64,000 nt of DNA from Zanthoxylum bungeanum. Lineage: Eukaryota; Streptophyta; Magnoliopsida; Sapindales; Rutaceae. The notes under the pieces were generated by a model. That model was not told the origin of the DNA and searched no databases. It worked only from the letters and a program-made list of their open reading frames with translations. The translations under genes and the position numbers were made by a program. The stretch covers positions 144,350 through 208,349 of the forward strand of contig SKCR01023424.1 in NCBI GenBank assembly GCA_019454045.1. The letters are read 5' to 3'. Shown in pieces: positions 34,701 to 46,056 of the stretch. The first letter of the stretch is position 1, and each line of letters starts with the position of its first letter.

Positions 34701-36465
34701 TCCCTTAGTCGACTGAACCAATGTAGGTTCAGGGGTTCAACTTGACTCGACAAGAGTCATGGGGAATGTCCCTTAGTCGACTGAACCAAATGTAGGTTCA
34801 GGAGTTCAACTTGACTCGACAAGAGTCATGGGGAATGTCCCTTAGTCGACTGAACCAAATGTAGGTTCAGGAGTTCAACTTGACTCTACAAGAGTCATGG
34901 GGAATGTCCCTTAGTCGACTGAACCAAATATAGGTTCAGGAGTTCAACTTGACTCGACAAGAGTCATGGGGAATGTCCCTTAGTCGACTGAACCAATATA
35001 GGTTCAGGAGTTCATTTGACTCGACAATAGTAATGGGGAATGTCCCTTAGTCGACTGAACAAATGTAGGTTCAGGAGTTCAACTTGACTCGACAAGAGTC
35101 ATGGGGAATGTCCCTTTCTCGACTGAACCAAATATAGTTTCAGGAGTTCAACTTGACTCGACAAGAGTCATGGGGAATATCCATTAGTCGACTGAACCAA
35201 ATGTAGGTTCAGGAGTTCAACTTGACTCGACAAGAGTCATGGGGAATGTCCCTTAGTCGACTGAACCAAATGTAGGTTAAGGAGTTCAACTTGACTCGAC
35301 AAGAGTCATGGGGAATGTTCCTTAGTCGACTGAACCAAATATAGGTTCAGGAGTTCAACTTGACTCGACAAGAGTCATGGGGAATGTCCCTTAGTCGACT
35401 GAACCAAATATAGGTTTAGTTATGGGGAATGTCCCTTAGTCGACTGAACCAAATGTAGGTTCAGGAGTTCAACTTGACTCGACAAGAGTCATGGGGAATG
35501 TCCCTTAGTCGACTGAACCAATTGTTCAGGAGTTCAACTTGACTCGACAAGAGTCATGGGGAATGTCCCTTAGTCGACTGAACCAAATGTAGGTTCAGGA
35601 GTTCAACTTGACTCGACAAGAGTCATGGGGAATGTCCCTTAGTCGACTGAACCAAATATAGGTTCAGGAGTTCAACTTGACTCGACAAGAGTCATGGGTA
35701 ATGTCCCTTAGTCGACTGAACCAAATATAGGTTCAGGAGTTCAACTTGACTCGAAAGAGTCATGGGGAATGTCCCTTAGTCGACTGAACCAAATGTAGGT
35801 TCAGGAGTTCAACTTGACTCGACAAGAGTCATGAGGAATGTCCCTTAGTCGACTGAACCAAATGTAGGTTCATGAGTTCAATTTGACTCGACAATAGTCA
35901 TGGGGAATGTCCCTTAGTCGACTGAACCAAATGTAGGTTCAGGAGTTCAACTTTACTCCTTAAGAGTCATGGGAATGTCCCTTAGTCGACTGAACCAAAT
36001 GTAGGTTCATGAGTTCAATTTGACTCGACAAAAGTCATGGGGAATGTCCCTTAGTCGACTGAACCAAATGTAGGTTCATGAGTTCAACTTGACTCCTCAA
36101 TAGTCATAGGGAATGTCCCTTAGTCGACTGAACCAAATGTAGGTTCAGGAGTTCAATTTGACTCGACAAGAGTCGTGGGGAATGTCCCTTAGTCGACTGA
36201 CCAAATGTAGGTTCAGGAGTTCAACTTGACTCCTCAAGAGTCATGGGGAATGTCCCTTAGTCGAATGAACCAAATGTAGGTTCAGGAGTTCAATTTGACT
36301 CGACAAGAGTCATGGGGAATGTCCCTTAGTCGACTGAACCAAGGGAATGTCCCTTAGTCGACTGAACCAAATGTAGGTTCAGGAGTTCAACTTGACTCCG
36401 CAAGAGTCATGGGGAATGTCCCTTAGTCGACTGAACCAAATGTAGGTTCAGGAGTTCAACTTGAA
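31740..36465 (-). repeat. 69-bp tandem array (about 68 copies) in the Gypsy 3' region
   Basis: A head-to-tail array of a 69-bp monomer begins with diverged copies near 31740 and becomes near-uniform from about 31860. It ends at 36465 in copies where TCGACAAG is replaced by TCCTCAAG-like variants. Each monomer holds several small palindromes: TGACTC-GACAA-GAGTCA, TGAACC-AAATATA-GGTTCA, the 8-bp AGTCGACT and GGG...CCC. 69 is divisible by 3, so short frames repeat a 23-residue unit on the minus strand, but indels break them. Arrays like this in Tat-element 3' regions are a known source of satellite DNA. Confidence 0.95.
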
Positions 36466-36750
36466 ATGTGTCGAATGTACAATCTATTCAATATTTTTAT
36501 CATGTGTCGAGTGATTATAAGGCATGCACCGGGTTTGCCCAATTAATTTTTCTTGAATGAAAGCGACCTTCATATCTAATGATGTCGTGTCAAATGGTGA
36601 AGGCAGTTGTGAAGAGAATTTGTTGCTGAGAGCAAGTGGTGTCAAGTTGTGATAATCCAGAATTCATCATTCTTTTCGACGAAATATTTTATATTTCCTA
36701 GATCTTCCACGTGTCGTTTAACGAAGTAAAACCTAACGCGAATAACGAGG
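36466..36750. other. Spacer between array and antisense gene promoter
   Basis: Internal Gypsy sequence with scattered GTCGA words like those in the array. Non-coding; it includes an ACGTG motif near 36709 that may belong to the antisense promoter. Confidence 0.5.
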
Positions 36751-36753
36751 AGT

Positions 36754-36794
36754 CTTTTGGCGGAAATGAACCGCCAAAAGAAGTAGTATAAGAG
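36754..36794 (+). promoter_or_regulatory. Promoter of the antisense gene: E2F-like palindrome and TATA
   Basis: A perfect 10-bp inverted repeat CTTTTGGCGG/CCGCCAAAAG (36754-36763, 36771-36780) lies 6 bp before TATAAGAG (36787-36794). Each arm contains TTTGGCGG, close to the E2F site found in S-phase promoters. About 25-30 bp later a leader could start. This suggests that the antisense gene has its own promoter. Motif-based only. Confidence 0.5.
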
Positions 36795-36863
36795 TGGCTT
36801 GATGGGTTCATTTGTTTCATTCACAAGATCAACGATTTGGGAGAAAAACTTCAAGGCTCCAAG

Positions 36864-37048
36864 GTACTCTTCAAAACTCTCTTCGCGTTCTTATTTTCCT
36901 TTGAATATTCATAGAGTAGCTTCAAACTGTTCTTAGCTAAATTAGGTTGTTTGATCTTTTGAATCATACGCTATTTGGTGGATTTGTGTTTGGAGAGGCG
37001 AGTAGGATTTGATCCTTAAGAAACCCCAATCTTATTGTTTGTTTGTAG
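36864..37048 (+). other. Putative 5' leader intron of the antisense gene
   Basis: AAG|GTACTC at the left and a T-rich stretch ending TTTGTAG| at the right fit plant splice sites. The ATG follows 16 bases later. Many plant leaders contain one intron of this size. Not confirmed by RNA. Confidence 0.4.
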
Positions 37049-37064
37049 ACTTGTCGAGTAGAAT

Positions 37065-39254
37065 ATGTCGAGTGGAGAATCTTTAGAAAGTTTAGGCGAA
37101 CAGATTGATAAATTCGTAGGAGTATCATCGAGTGAATCAACAGAAGAAAATTTATTAAGGGACTGGTCGCGTCAAGAATTATCCGAGGAGGGACCTGTTA
37201 CCATTTTGTCGCGTGAAATTCCCGTGCATGCAAATTCTATTAGATCATTGGCAGCAGTTGAGGAGTTTAGTGGAGCGGTGAGCACAAGTGAGCCAACCAA
37301 CTTTCTAACCAAGAACCCAGCTAGTCGAATGACGGCTAGTATGTGATGGAAATTAGGAGTAAGTACAGATTTCCTAGATCAATGGAGTTGAGAGTACCCT
37401 TGCCGACTGAAAGAATCGACTATAAAATTCCTGGGTGGATTGGATTTTATGTAGTACCGTTTTCTAATGGGCTTAGATTCCCCATTCCGAGGTTAGCTTG
37501 GGAAGTTTGGACCATTATGGGATCGCTCCTTCACAACTGATGCCGAATGCTTGGAGGATTTATTGTCGATTGAATGCTTAGCATTTGAACAAGGGTTATT
37601 TTTTGAGGTGAAGGATGTGTATACTCATACTAGCTCAAGGAGCACTTAACTGAAAAATGGAGATATACTTTGTATCTTCGTCGTAAGAGGGAACAAATAG
37701 TTATGGGGCTTCCAACGAACGATAGGGGTAATTGGCAGTCGGATTATTTCTTTGTGAGGAATGAGGGTATCTTTGGGTCGACTGGAATGGGTCGTGTTTC
37801 AGAATATTGGAGTGTATTTAGTGAGTATCAGTTCCTTCTATTTATTGATAAGTTATCAATGTTGTTGTCGTTTGACGCTAATGTGATGATTGTTTGTTTT
37901 GCAGGTCCATTTCGAAACAGTTTATTCGACAAAACACCTCAAATTTTATCTAATACTAAAACTCTTCTTGACCTTCCCGTCGAACAAAGAGATTGGAGAA
38001 TAGTCTTGGTAGAGAATAGATTAAGGGCAACATTAGTGTGGAAAGAAATCTTCGAATCAGAAGGTACATCTACCCCTTTGGCACTTTCTAAACACGTATT
38101 GGAAGTCATCTACTGTACTTGGTCGATTCGAGCTTTATACGGAAAGGTGTTGTTTATAAAGACTTTAACTCCAAAAGAAATTTTATGCGCATAGGACATG
38201 ATGTCGAGGCAAATAAAGGTAGCATCAATTGATGAATTAAAAAGCCGAAAGAAGGCTAGGAAGCTTAAGATAAAGGAGCCAGAAGTGGAGGTTCCAGAAC
38301 CACAACAGGTTGTTGTCGACTGGAATTCAAAGACTAAAGGGAAGTCGACTGAAATCATTGTCAAATGGGGAAAAAGGAAAGCGGATGAAATTGAAGACAT
38401 TGACAATATAATTGTCAGGATTCCATCAGGGTCGACTGCAATTTCTGACCCATCAAGCCTTGACCCTTTTATCAAGAAGCTTCTACTGGAAGAGGATGAA
38501 CAAAGGCTATCCAAATTGGCCTCGTCGAGTCAATGAAGAAGGCTGCGGCTTTAAATTACCAAGTAAGAAAGTAATAAAAATTTCTCATTATAATTGTAGA
38601 ACTGGATTCTAATCAAGTGCTTTTTCAGGCAATGGAGTGTAGCTTACACATGCAACGGTATGTCGAATCGAATCTCAGGAAGTAGAGAGAAATGGAAAAA
38701 TCATTCGCAGCAATGAAAAAGGAAATGGTCCAAATGAAGTCGCTTGGAAAAAGGAATGCAGAATTGGAAAAGGAGTTGAATGAGGTGAAGGCTACTCTTC
38801 AGATCGAAAAGGAAACTTCTGAGGTTACAATAGAAGGTTATAAGGATGCATTTGAAAATGTAAAGAAGGAGAATGATGAGTTACTTGAGAATCTTGAAGG
38901 GATTGCTCTCGAATCAATGATGAAAGAACGAAGTAATCTGATGAAGGATTTTCTTGGAGGGAATACAGCAGCTTGGGAACCAGGAAATGGATTCAAGAGT
39001 ATGATCGATTACTGGCAGAATTTCTTCTTCTTCCAACGAGGGTGGTGAGGAAGAGAAAGGTGAAGAGGTCGACTCTAAAGTGGCTGAGAAAGAAATAATT
39101 GACGCCAAGGAAGCGGCTGGAGTTCAAGAGATGGACAAGAAGAATGAAGAACTTAGTCGAATGGAAATTGAGCCGACTGGTCAAGTTCAAGAAATTCCTG
39201 CACCTGAAGTTGTTGCTGAACGTATTCCGGAAGAAGCTGCTCTGGAAATTTGAA
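37065..39254 (+). pseudogene. Antisense ORF (aORF) of the Tat Gypsy element, 'putative gypsy type transposon' domain plus coiled coil
   Basis: Encoded opposite to gag-pol. The first part (37065-37343) is acidic and Ser-rich. At 37343-37830 a frame resembles the plant domain catalogued as Transposase_28 (IRSKYRFP...LRVPLPTERIDYKIPGW, then GLRFPIPRLAWEVW; later LMPNAW in a shifted frame near 37545). A GTGAGT...GCAG segment (37821-37904, 84 bp, in frame) may be an intron. Lysine-rich linkers follow (38198-38536), then a strong coiled coil at about 38692-38910 (AELEKELNEVKATL). The frame breaks at several places as written. No enzyme motif is visible; such aORFs are known in Tat elements and their function is unknown. 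Confidence 0.7.
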
Positions 39255-39439
39255 TTTCATTGTAATTTTAATTTTAAGTTATCGCCTTTGTAGAACAATT
39301 TAATGAGTTAATGATATTTTGGGATAATATTTCAAATGAGATTTGTTATTAAGTCGAATCGCAATACATAAAGTAGAAAAGCACTTTGAACCCTCAAATA
39401 TAAATAAATGCACGCATAAATTACCGGTAAAATTGCTTA

Positions 39440-42400
39440 AGGTGAATTGCATTCCAACTATTGTGAATTTGTCTCCCCTCAGTTGTTTCGTAATTTGTAG
39501 GCTCTGTGTCCAACAACTCTTGTGATGATGTATGGCCCTTCCCAATTTGGCCCTAACTTTCATCTCCAACTTCTTTTGTATTTTGAAAAACTCTTCGTAG
39601 TACCCAATCCCTTCCTTGAATGTTCTGCTTCTGACATTTTTGTTGAAATATCTAGTCATTCTTTGTCGATGCGCCGCTAGTCGAATGGATGCACGATCCC
39701 TCAATTCTTCAATTGTTTCCAGGTTAAAATTCATAAGTTGTTGATTCGTATCATCGTTGAGCCATTGGTAACGGGAGATGGCATGGTTTCTTCAGTTGGT
39801 ATCACAGCTTCTGTCCCAAATGCAAGAGAGAACAGAGTTACTCCTGTGGAGGAACGGATAGTCGTCCTATAGGACCATAAGACTCCTGGTAGTTCATCCG
39901 CCCATGCTCCTTTTGCTTTTTCTAATCTTTTCTTTAGAGTATTTAAAATTATCTTGTTGGAAGACTCGGCTTGACCATTTGCTTGTGGGAATCGAGGGGT
40001 TGAAAAAACTTAATTTGATCCTCCAATTTTGCAGAAGTCTTGGAAGTGATTGCTGATAAATTGTGAACCATTATCAGTCACAATATCTTTGGGAACGCCG
40101 AATCGACATATGATGTTCTTCCAGACAAATGATTGAACTTCTCTATCTCGTATCTTGGCGAAAGAGTCTGCCTCAATCCACTTTGAAAAATAATCCGTTG
40201 CCATCATGTAGATCGTTGTCCATGGGCGGTTGGTAGCTTTCCCACAATATCCATTCCCCATTTCATGAATAGCCACGGGGAGAGAGTGGGATTTAATTTC
40301 TCAGGAGGGAGATGTGAAATCGGGGCGAACCTTTGACATTTCTCTCGTATTTCTTTGTATAATTAGCTGAATCAATTCTCATAGTTGGCCAATAATATCC
40401 AGTCGAATGGGTGCGTAAAGCGAGGCTACGTCCTCCAGAATGATTTCCACATTCTCCTTCATGCAATTCTGACAATACATGCTGTGCTTGATCATGAGTA
40501 AGACATTTTAAGTAGGGTCCAGAGAATGACCTTTTCAACAACTGTCCGTTGAATATGGTAATCTTGCTGCCTGTTCTCTGAATCTTTCTTGCTTCAGTTT
40601 TTTCTTCTGGGAGTAGTCCTTCTTGCAAATATTTCATGAGTGGCGTCATCCATGAGTCGTTGATGTGATGGTGGTGATCTCCTTGCTCTCTTTCAAATTG
40701 CTGGCCAATTCAAATACACTACCGGAATGGACTGTGGTTATATCCCCATGCATCGTCGATCCAAGGGTAGCCAATGCGTCTGCTTGAGTATTCTCGCTTC
40801 TCGGAACTTGGGTTATTGTAAATTCTTCAATGTCGATTGGATTTCTTTCACTTTCATTAAGTAAGATAACATTTGAGGATCTCGTGCTTGATATGAACCT
40901 TAGAGTTGGTTGACTATCAGTTGAGAATCTGATACCACTTTTATTCTGCTTGCTCCAAGTTCTTTAGCCAAACTGATTCCTGCTATCAATGCCTCATACC
41001 TGCCTCATTGTTTGTAACCCTGAATCCACATTTGATTGCTTGACGTAGTATATCTCCATCAGGAGTAGTGATCACCACCTCAAGACCGCATCCTTTCTTA
41101 TTGCTGGAACCGTCGACTGCAAGCTTCCAAAGTGATGTGGTCTAGATTGAACTGACTTCCACATCTATTGAAACCTTCTGATTGAGACTGAAGTCAGCAA
41201 AAAAGTCAGCCAACGCTTGAGATTTGATTGCTGTTCTGGGCTGGTAAGTGATGTCGTGTTCTCCTCCCATTCGACCGCCCATTTCGTTAATCTTCCAGAC
41301 AACTCCGGCTTATGAAGAATGCTCCTTAGGGGATACTCTGAATAAATGTGATCGGGTGTCCTTGAAAGTATGGTCGTAGCTTCCTTGCTGACATTACCAA
41401 GGCCAATACTAGTTTTTTTCCAAATGTGAGTAACGTGATTCCGCATCAAGCAATGCCTTGCTTACGTAGTAGACTGGAAGTTGTGTATTGTTGTCTTCTC
41501 TGATCAAAACAGCGCTCACAGCTTGATCTGAGACTCCTAAGTACAGGAAAGCCTTTCATTGTCGAGTGGTTTTGACAACAATGGTGGCGACGTTAAGTAC
41601 CGTTTGAGTTCTTTGAGAGCTTCTTCACATGCTGGAGTCCATTCAAAGTTTTTTGCTTTCTTTATGGCTGAGAAGAACATAAAACTCTTATCTGTGGACT
41701 TGGAGATGAATCTGTTTAAAGCTGCAATTCTTCCTGCTAGCCGCATAACATCTTTTGGGTAGGTAGGAGAGGGAATTTCAAGAATGGATTTGATTTGATC
41801 AGGATTTGCTTCAATGCCTCGTCGCGTGACAACATATCCCAAGAACTTCCCAAAGGCTACTCCAAATGCACATTTTGTTGGATTCAACTTCATCCCATAC
41901 TTATTCATTATGTTAATGCTTCTCCCAAGTGCTGTAGATGCTGATAAGATCTTGAAGATTTCACCAGCATGTCGTCTACATAAACCTCCATTGTTTTCCC
42001 AATCTGTTGAGAGAACATCTTGTTGACCATTCTTTGATAAGTAGCTCCCGCATTTTTGAGGCCGAAGGCATCACTTTGTAACAAAAAATGCCTTTATTGG
42101 TCACAAGGCTGTATTCTCTTGGTCGTCTGAATGCATAAGGATTTGGTTGTACCCAGAATATGCATCCATGAAACTCAACAATTCATGCCCGGCTGTACAT
42201 CAACCATTTGATCGATATGTGGCAGTGGGAAAGAATCCTTCGGGCATGCTTTGTTCGGTCTGTGAAGTCAATACAACTCTCTTCATTTTCCATTTTTCTT
42301 TCGTACTACCACCACATTGGCTACCAGTCTGGGAACTGTACTTCTTTAATGGCACCATTTTGTAACAATTTCTGGACTTCTTCATCAATGATCTGATTTC

Positions 42401-43361
42401 TTTCTGGGGCGAACTTTCTTCTCTTTTGCCGGACAGGAGGGTAGTCTGGATCTACGTGGAGTTGATGGGTGATCAACCCAGGGTCAATCCTGTCATGTCT
42501 TCATGCGACCATGTGAATCGGTCGTGTTGTTTTTGCAAAAAATCACTCAAGTCTGCTCGAAGCTTGGGATCCAGATTTGCTCCTATTTGAGTTTTGTGAT
42601 CTGCATGTTCTGGATGAATTTGGACCTCGTCCAGTTCTTCAATACTTGGGAGTGTAGGCTCCAAAGGATGAGGCCCGCTCTGTAATTGCTATGCTGAATG
42701 GATCTTAGCTTTCATTGTCGTCTGGTAGCATCCTCTCGAAGCAGTCTTATCACCCCTTATTTCCTGGATCCCCCACTTCGTTGGAAACTTTAGAGTTTGA
42801 TGATAAGTGGATGACACAGCCCTCATTTCATGAATCCATGGCCTACCGATGATAAGTTGTAGGCAGTAGGACAATCCAAGACTAGGAAAGTAGTCATTTG
42901 GTTGATTCCTCCTGCGTAGACTGGAAGACTTATTTCTCCCAAAGTAAATTTCTGCTCACCACTGAATCCGATTAACACGTTGTTCGTTTGTTAACTTTCC
43001 CCAGTTCAGCTCCCATATCCGCTAAGGCAGTTGCAAAGATGATGTTGGCTGAAGATCCTGTATCTACCAGAATCCGTTTGACCATAAAATTCGCCACCTG
43101 TAGGGAGGTCACTAAAGCATCATGATGAGGGTTCATACTTCCGGAATTGCTGTCGTCTGGAAACTCCATCATCAGATTTGTAAACTTTTTCTCCATAGAG
43201 ACTGTGAATGATGAATGTTTGACATGATAGCCCTGACATGTCGTTTGGCCGCTGAATACGAAACTCCACTGATCTCCGATCCTCCTGAAATGAAATTCAC
43301 TGTGTTGTCGATTGGTGAAGTGGAATTGGGCTGCTTCTTCGTCCATGTCCATCCCTCTCAC
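39440..43361 (-). pseudogene. pol: Gypsy pol: protease, RT, two RNase H, integrase (frameshifted)
   Basis: Minus-strand motifs in order: protease LVDTGSSANI (about 43055-43070) followed by [10 protein letters not shown] (about 42840); RT entry PPVRQKRRKFAPERN (about 42425); RT active site YVDDM (41968-41982); RT/RNase H connection (KCAFGV..FLGYVV, 41900-41840); first RNase H fragments (about 41165-41450); a second RNase H-like domain starting AVDGSS (about 41110 downward); integrase zinc region (HEGECGNH, CQRF) at about 40320-40480; core TDYFSKW (about 40190), TDNGSQF (about 40075) and NGQAESSNK (about 39975); and a C-terminal IN part (RMTRYFNKNVRSRTFKEG) to about 39440. Frames change every few hundred bases, mostly at single-base indels. 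Confidence 0.9.
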
Positions 43362-43504
43362 TTCTCTGAGCGAATGTAGCTTTCCCTTTCTCTGTAAGTA
43401 AATCTCTTAGAAATCCCTTGTTCAGCAGCTCGAGGACTTCTAATCTTAATGCCACACATTCAGCCGTCGTATGGCCGTAGAGTCTCGATGGAATTCCACA
43501 ACCA

Positions 43505-44773
43505 TTACTTGTGTACTTGTGCTTTCTTCTTTCTGAAGCTTCCTCTGTTGCGTGGAGGCCATCTTACTTCATTTCCCATCTTTTTTAGTACCAAAACTAA
43601 TTCTCCTGGAGAAATAGAAAAATTGTAATCTGGGAGTCTTGGCTTTTCTACTTGAACTATTTCCTGTGTTTTGTATGGCAGGGGTCTTCGATCAAAGTCC
43701 CTTCGGAGGGGCTGATGTTCTTTCCTTGGGTGACTCCTTTTCTCTGAATGATGCCTAGGTGTCATTCTTGCGAATTCTTTATGTCGTTTGGAAGTATGAG
43801 GTGTTCCCTCATTTTGCACATTGGAGGAATTATCTTTCTTTCTTTTTATTCCTCTTGTCTTCTTCCCATCTGATTTCGACTTGAGCTCGTGCCATGGCCT
43901 GGTCCATCGTGTAGCATCGAAATTTAGTTAACTTTTTATAGAGTCCGCTATCATAAAGTAACCCGTTTCTGAAAGCTTCCACAGCTGTCGGCTGATGTAG
44001 ATCTGGAATTGTTATCATCTCCTTGTTGAAACGGGCCACGTAGCTTTGCAAGGATTCACCCCTCCGTTGCTGGATGGTACTAAGATCGTCAGTAGTTTTT
44101 TCAAGTTTGCAAGAGCTGGCGAAATGCTCCACAAACTTGTCTGCTAACTGTTGATAGGACTTGATGGATCGGTATGGTAGATTGATGAACCACGTAAGGG
44201 CAGGGCCTCCCAAAGTTTCTCCAAATCCTCTGCACATACCTGCTTCCCATTGAATAGGAGCTAAGCCAGTTGACATCATTTTGTACTTGTAATGGATGAC
44301 ATGGTCGTCTGGGTCAGTGGATCCATCATAAGTTTCATGTCGGGTGGACTGAACTTCCGCGGTAACTCAACGGATGTAATGTTTTCCGTGAAGGGGGTGT
44401 CAGAAATGGTTCCAGCTCTGCTCTTCTTTATTGGTAGTTTCACTCCTAGTAGGCTGGACATGATTGCTTCTTTAAATTCCTTCATTTCCCTTCTCATAGC
44501 GATGGCAACTTGTTGAGCTTGGTTGATGGGAGAATTTGGCAGGTCCCTCTGGTCCTCATCATTTGATGGAATGTTATCTGTTGTTTCGTTAAATGCTCCC
44601 AGAGATTACTGTTGTGATACGGTTATTGGGCTGATCTGAGATATCATGATGCCGGGATGGGGATGAAACTAACTCCAACTGTTTCTGAAGGTTCATGTTG
44701 GAATTACGTATATTAGATTTTCCTCTTCCAAAGCTTTTAATCTCTCCTGAAACGTGGCCAGTTGTGATGCCAT
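43505..44773 (-). pseudogene. gag: Gypsy gag (frameshifted)
   Basis: The probable start is the ATG at 44773 (MASQLATFQERLKALEEEN). The retrotransposon Gag core follows at 44279-43830 with GPALTWFINLPYRSIKSYQQ and LADKFVEHF, then RRGESLQSYVARFNKE. The basic C-terminal part runs to about 43505. Frames shift around 44500, 44279 and 43825. Gag forms the particle in which reverse transcription occurs. Not translatable as written. Confidence 0.85.
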
Positions 44774-44865
44774 TGGTCGGTTGTCTGTTCATTGCTTGAA
44801 GCCATGAATGACTAAGCTTGAGTGTTGGTAGAATACAAAATCTTTGTTTGCAAATTATCGCTAGG

Positions 44866-44883
44866 GCCCCACGGTGGGCGCCA
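44866..44883 (-). other. Primer-binding site of the Gypsy element
   Basis: On the minus strand TGGCGCCCACCGTGGGGC follows the 5' LTR after three bases (ATT). TGGCGCC-type sites are common in plant Gypsy elements and pair with a tRNA 3' end (CCA). I do not assign the tRNA. Confidence 0.8.
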
Positions 44884-44886
44884 AAT

Positions 44887-45519
44887 TGTGGATGCTGGAT
44901 TTCGGCTGAGGTCCACAATCAGAATTTGGAAATAGGGGCACTAACATCCTGCAAAACAAAGAAGAATGAATGGAGTAGACTGCCTACCGGTGTGGTAGGT
45001 ACCGGGGACACTCCGACGCCCAAGTCAGTAGTATGAAATGATCAGTAAATATGTAAATGTGAAAGCAAGGTTTGATGTTACCTTAAACTCTTTTGATAGC
45101 CGTGAGGGCGGTGATAAGTGTATAAGGGGATGAGTACTCTGAGAGAGCTAGTGTCAGAGAGCAGAGACTTGTAGAATAAAGTTAAGCTCTGCCCTGTCTC
45201 TCGAATTTCGTTCCAATTTATAGATGAAGATTATCATCATCGGCAGCTGGCATAAGTCCCCACCACGTGCTTTGTGTATTTGATAAAAAGTCTGGGCAGG
45301 TGGAATAAGTTGTGTCGGGCAAAGTAGAAGAAGAGTAGTTGATATAATTATGGTTTTTGTATTTAAGCTTATGACTTAATTGTAATACAATATACATAAA
45401 TCTTTTGGGGCCTGGCCTTTACTTTCGGGCTTTGCATACCATTTTGGGCTTTGCATACTATTTTGGTTTTTTTAAGGTAAAAGACGTGTTTAATCCTTGA
45501 CCCTTTTTGGGTTCGTACA
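44887..45519 (-). repeat. 5' LTR of the Gypsy element
   Basis: 633 bp, flanked on the right by TSD AACTA. Compared with the other LTR it shows about 4-5 substitutions and about 12 small indels. Confidence 0.95.
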
Positions 45520-45729
45520 AACTAGAAATAAAAATAATAAAACGAATCATAAACGAATAAACGAATCAATGAGCTTAAATTCGTATTCGATTCGTTAATA
45601 AACGAATCAAATCGAATTGACCAATTTATTAACGAATCCATTTTTTCAAACCTGTATGCGCTTAAAAAACGAATCGAATCGAACTAATAAACGAATCCTG
45701 ACTCAAATTGCCACCACCCTAAATGTAAA

Positions 45730-46028
45730 GTGCATTGACTTTTTAAAGAGGTTTTATTGAGAGTACGTTGAAAGTTTTAAAATGTTAAATTATATAAAAT
45801 ATCTTAAATTTATTTTTTTTAAAAAGGATTTATTTATTTCAAAACATTTCATTATTAAGACAATTATATAGTTTTTACTTAAAAAATATATTATAAATGA
45901 CAACCAAATAACTATTTGTTTAAGTTTTACTTGTTACAAACTATACTTTTTCCAAATATATTCGGAGAAATCCTATTAATTGGACCAACTACTGTCTATG
46001 CAACAATGGTTTTGTAGTATTAGATCAA
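45730..46028. other. Short intergenic stretch
   Basis: AT-rich, nothing recognised. Confidence 0.5.
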
Positions 46029-46056
46029 CTAGATGGCAACTCCCGCGATGCGCGGG
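46029..46056 (-). mobile_element. Helitron 3' terminus, minus strand
   Basis: A perfect 6-bp stem hairpin CCCGCG-ATG-CGCGGG (46042-46056) is followed on the minus strand by 9 bases and CTAG at 46032-46029. The next minus-strand base is T. That is the CTRR|T Helitron end with its hairpin. The element body would extend to higher coordinates; its 5' end was not found, so the size is unknown. Confidence 0.65.

Larger units (their letters stand above)
30893..45519 (-). mobile_element. Ty3/Gypsy retrotransposon, Tat/Retand type, 14.6 kb, with antisense gene and satellite array
   Basis: Two LTRs (30893-31530, 44887-45519; TG...CA) are flanked by TSD AACTA (30888-30892 and 45520-45524). On the minus strand the order is LTR, PBS, gag, protease, RT, RNase H, a second RNase H-like domain, integrase, an oppositely oriented gene, a long tandem array, PPT, LTR. 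Two RNase H regions, an extra antisense ORF between pol and 3' LTR, and tandem repeats in the 3' region are known hallmarks of the Tat lineage (Ogre, Retand). LTRs differ by about 4-5 substitutions but about a dozen 1-3-base indels. All frames are interrupted as written. Confidence 0.93.
30537..45721. mobile_element. hAT-like MITE (ACGAATC-word family) split by the Gypsy element
   Basis: The left part 30537-30892 starts TAGGGGTGGCAAAACG and is filled with ACGAATCGAAT words in both orientations. The right part 45525-45721 has the same words and ends GCCACCACCCTA. Joined, they form about 553 bp. Flanks AATATAAG (30529-30536) and AATGTAAA (45722-45729) match 6 of 8. The Gypsy insertion (30893-45519, TSD AACTA) separates the two halves, so the MITE is older. 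It is a cousin of the GGATC-word MITEs at 5577 and 6908. Confidence 0.75.

Noticed and set aside
31740..36465. CRISPR-like array
   Set aside because: Regular repeats are present but there are no unique spacers. It is a head-to-tail 69-bp tandem inside a plant retrotransposon.
43055..43070. Endogenous plant pararetrovirus
   Set aside because: DTGSS protease and RT motifs could also fit a caulimovirid, but LTRs, TSD, integrase and Gag establish a Ty3/Gypsy retrotransposon.
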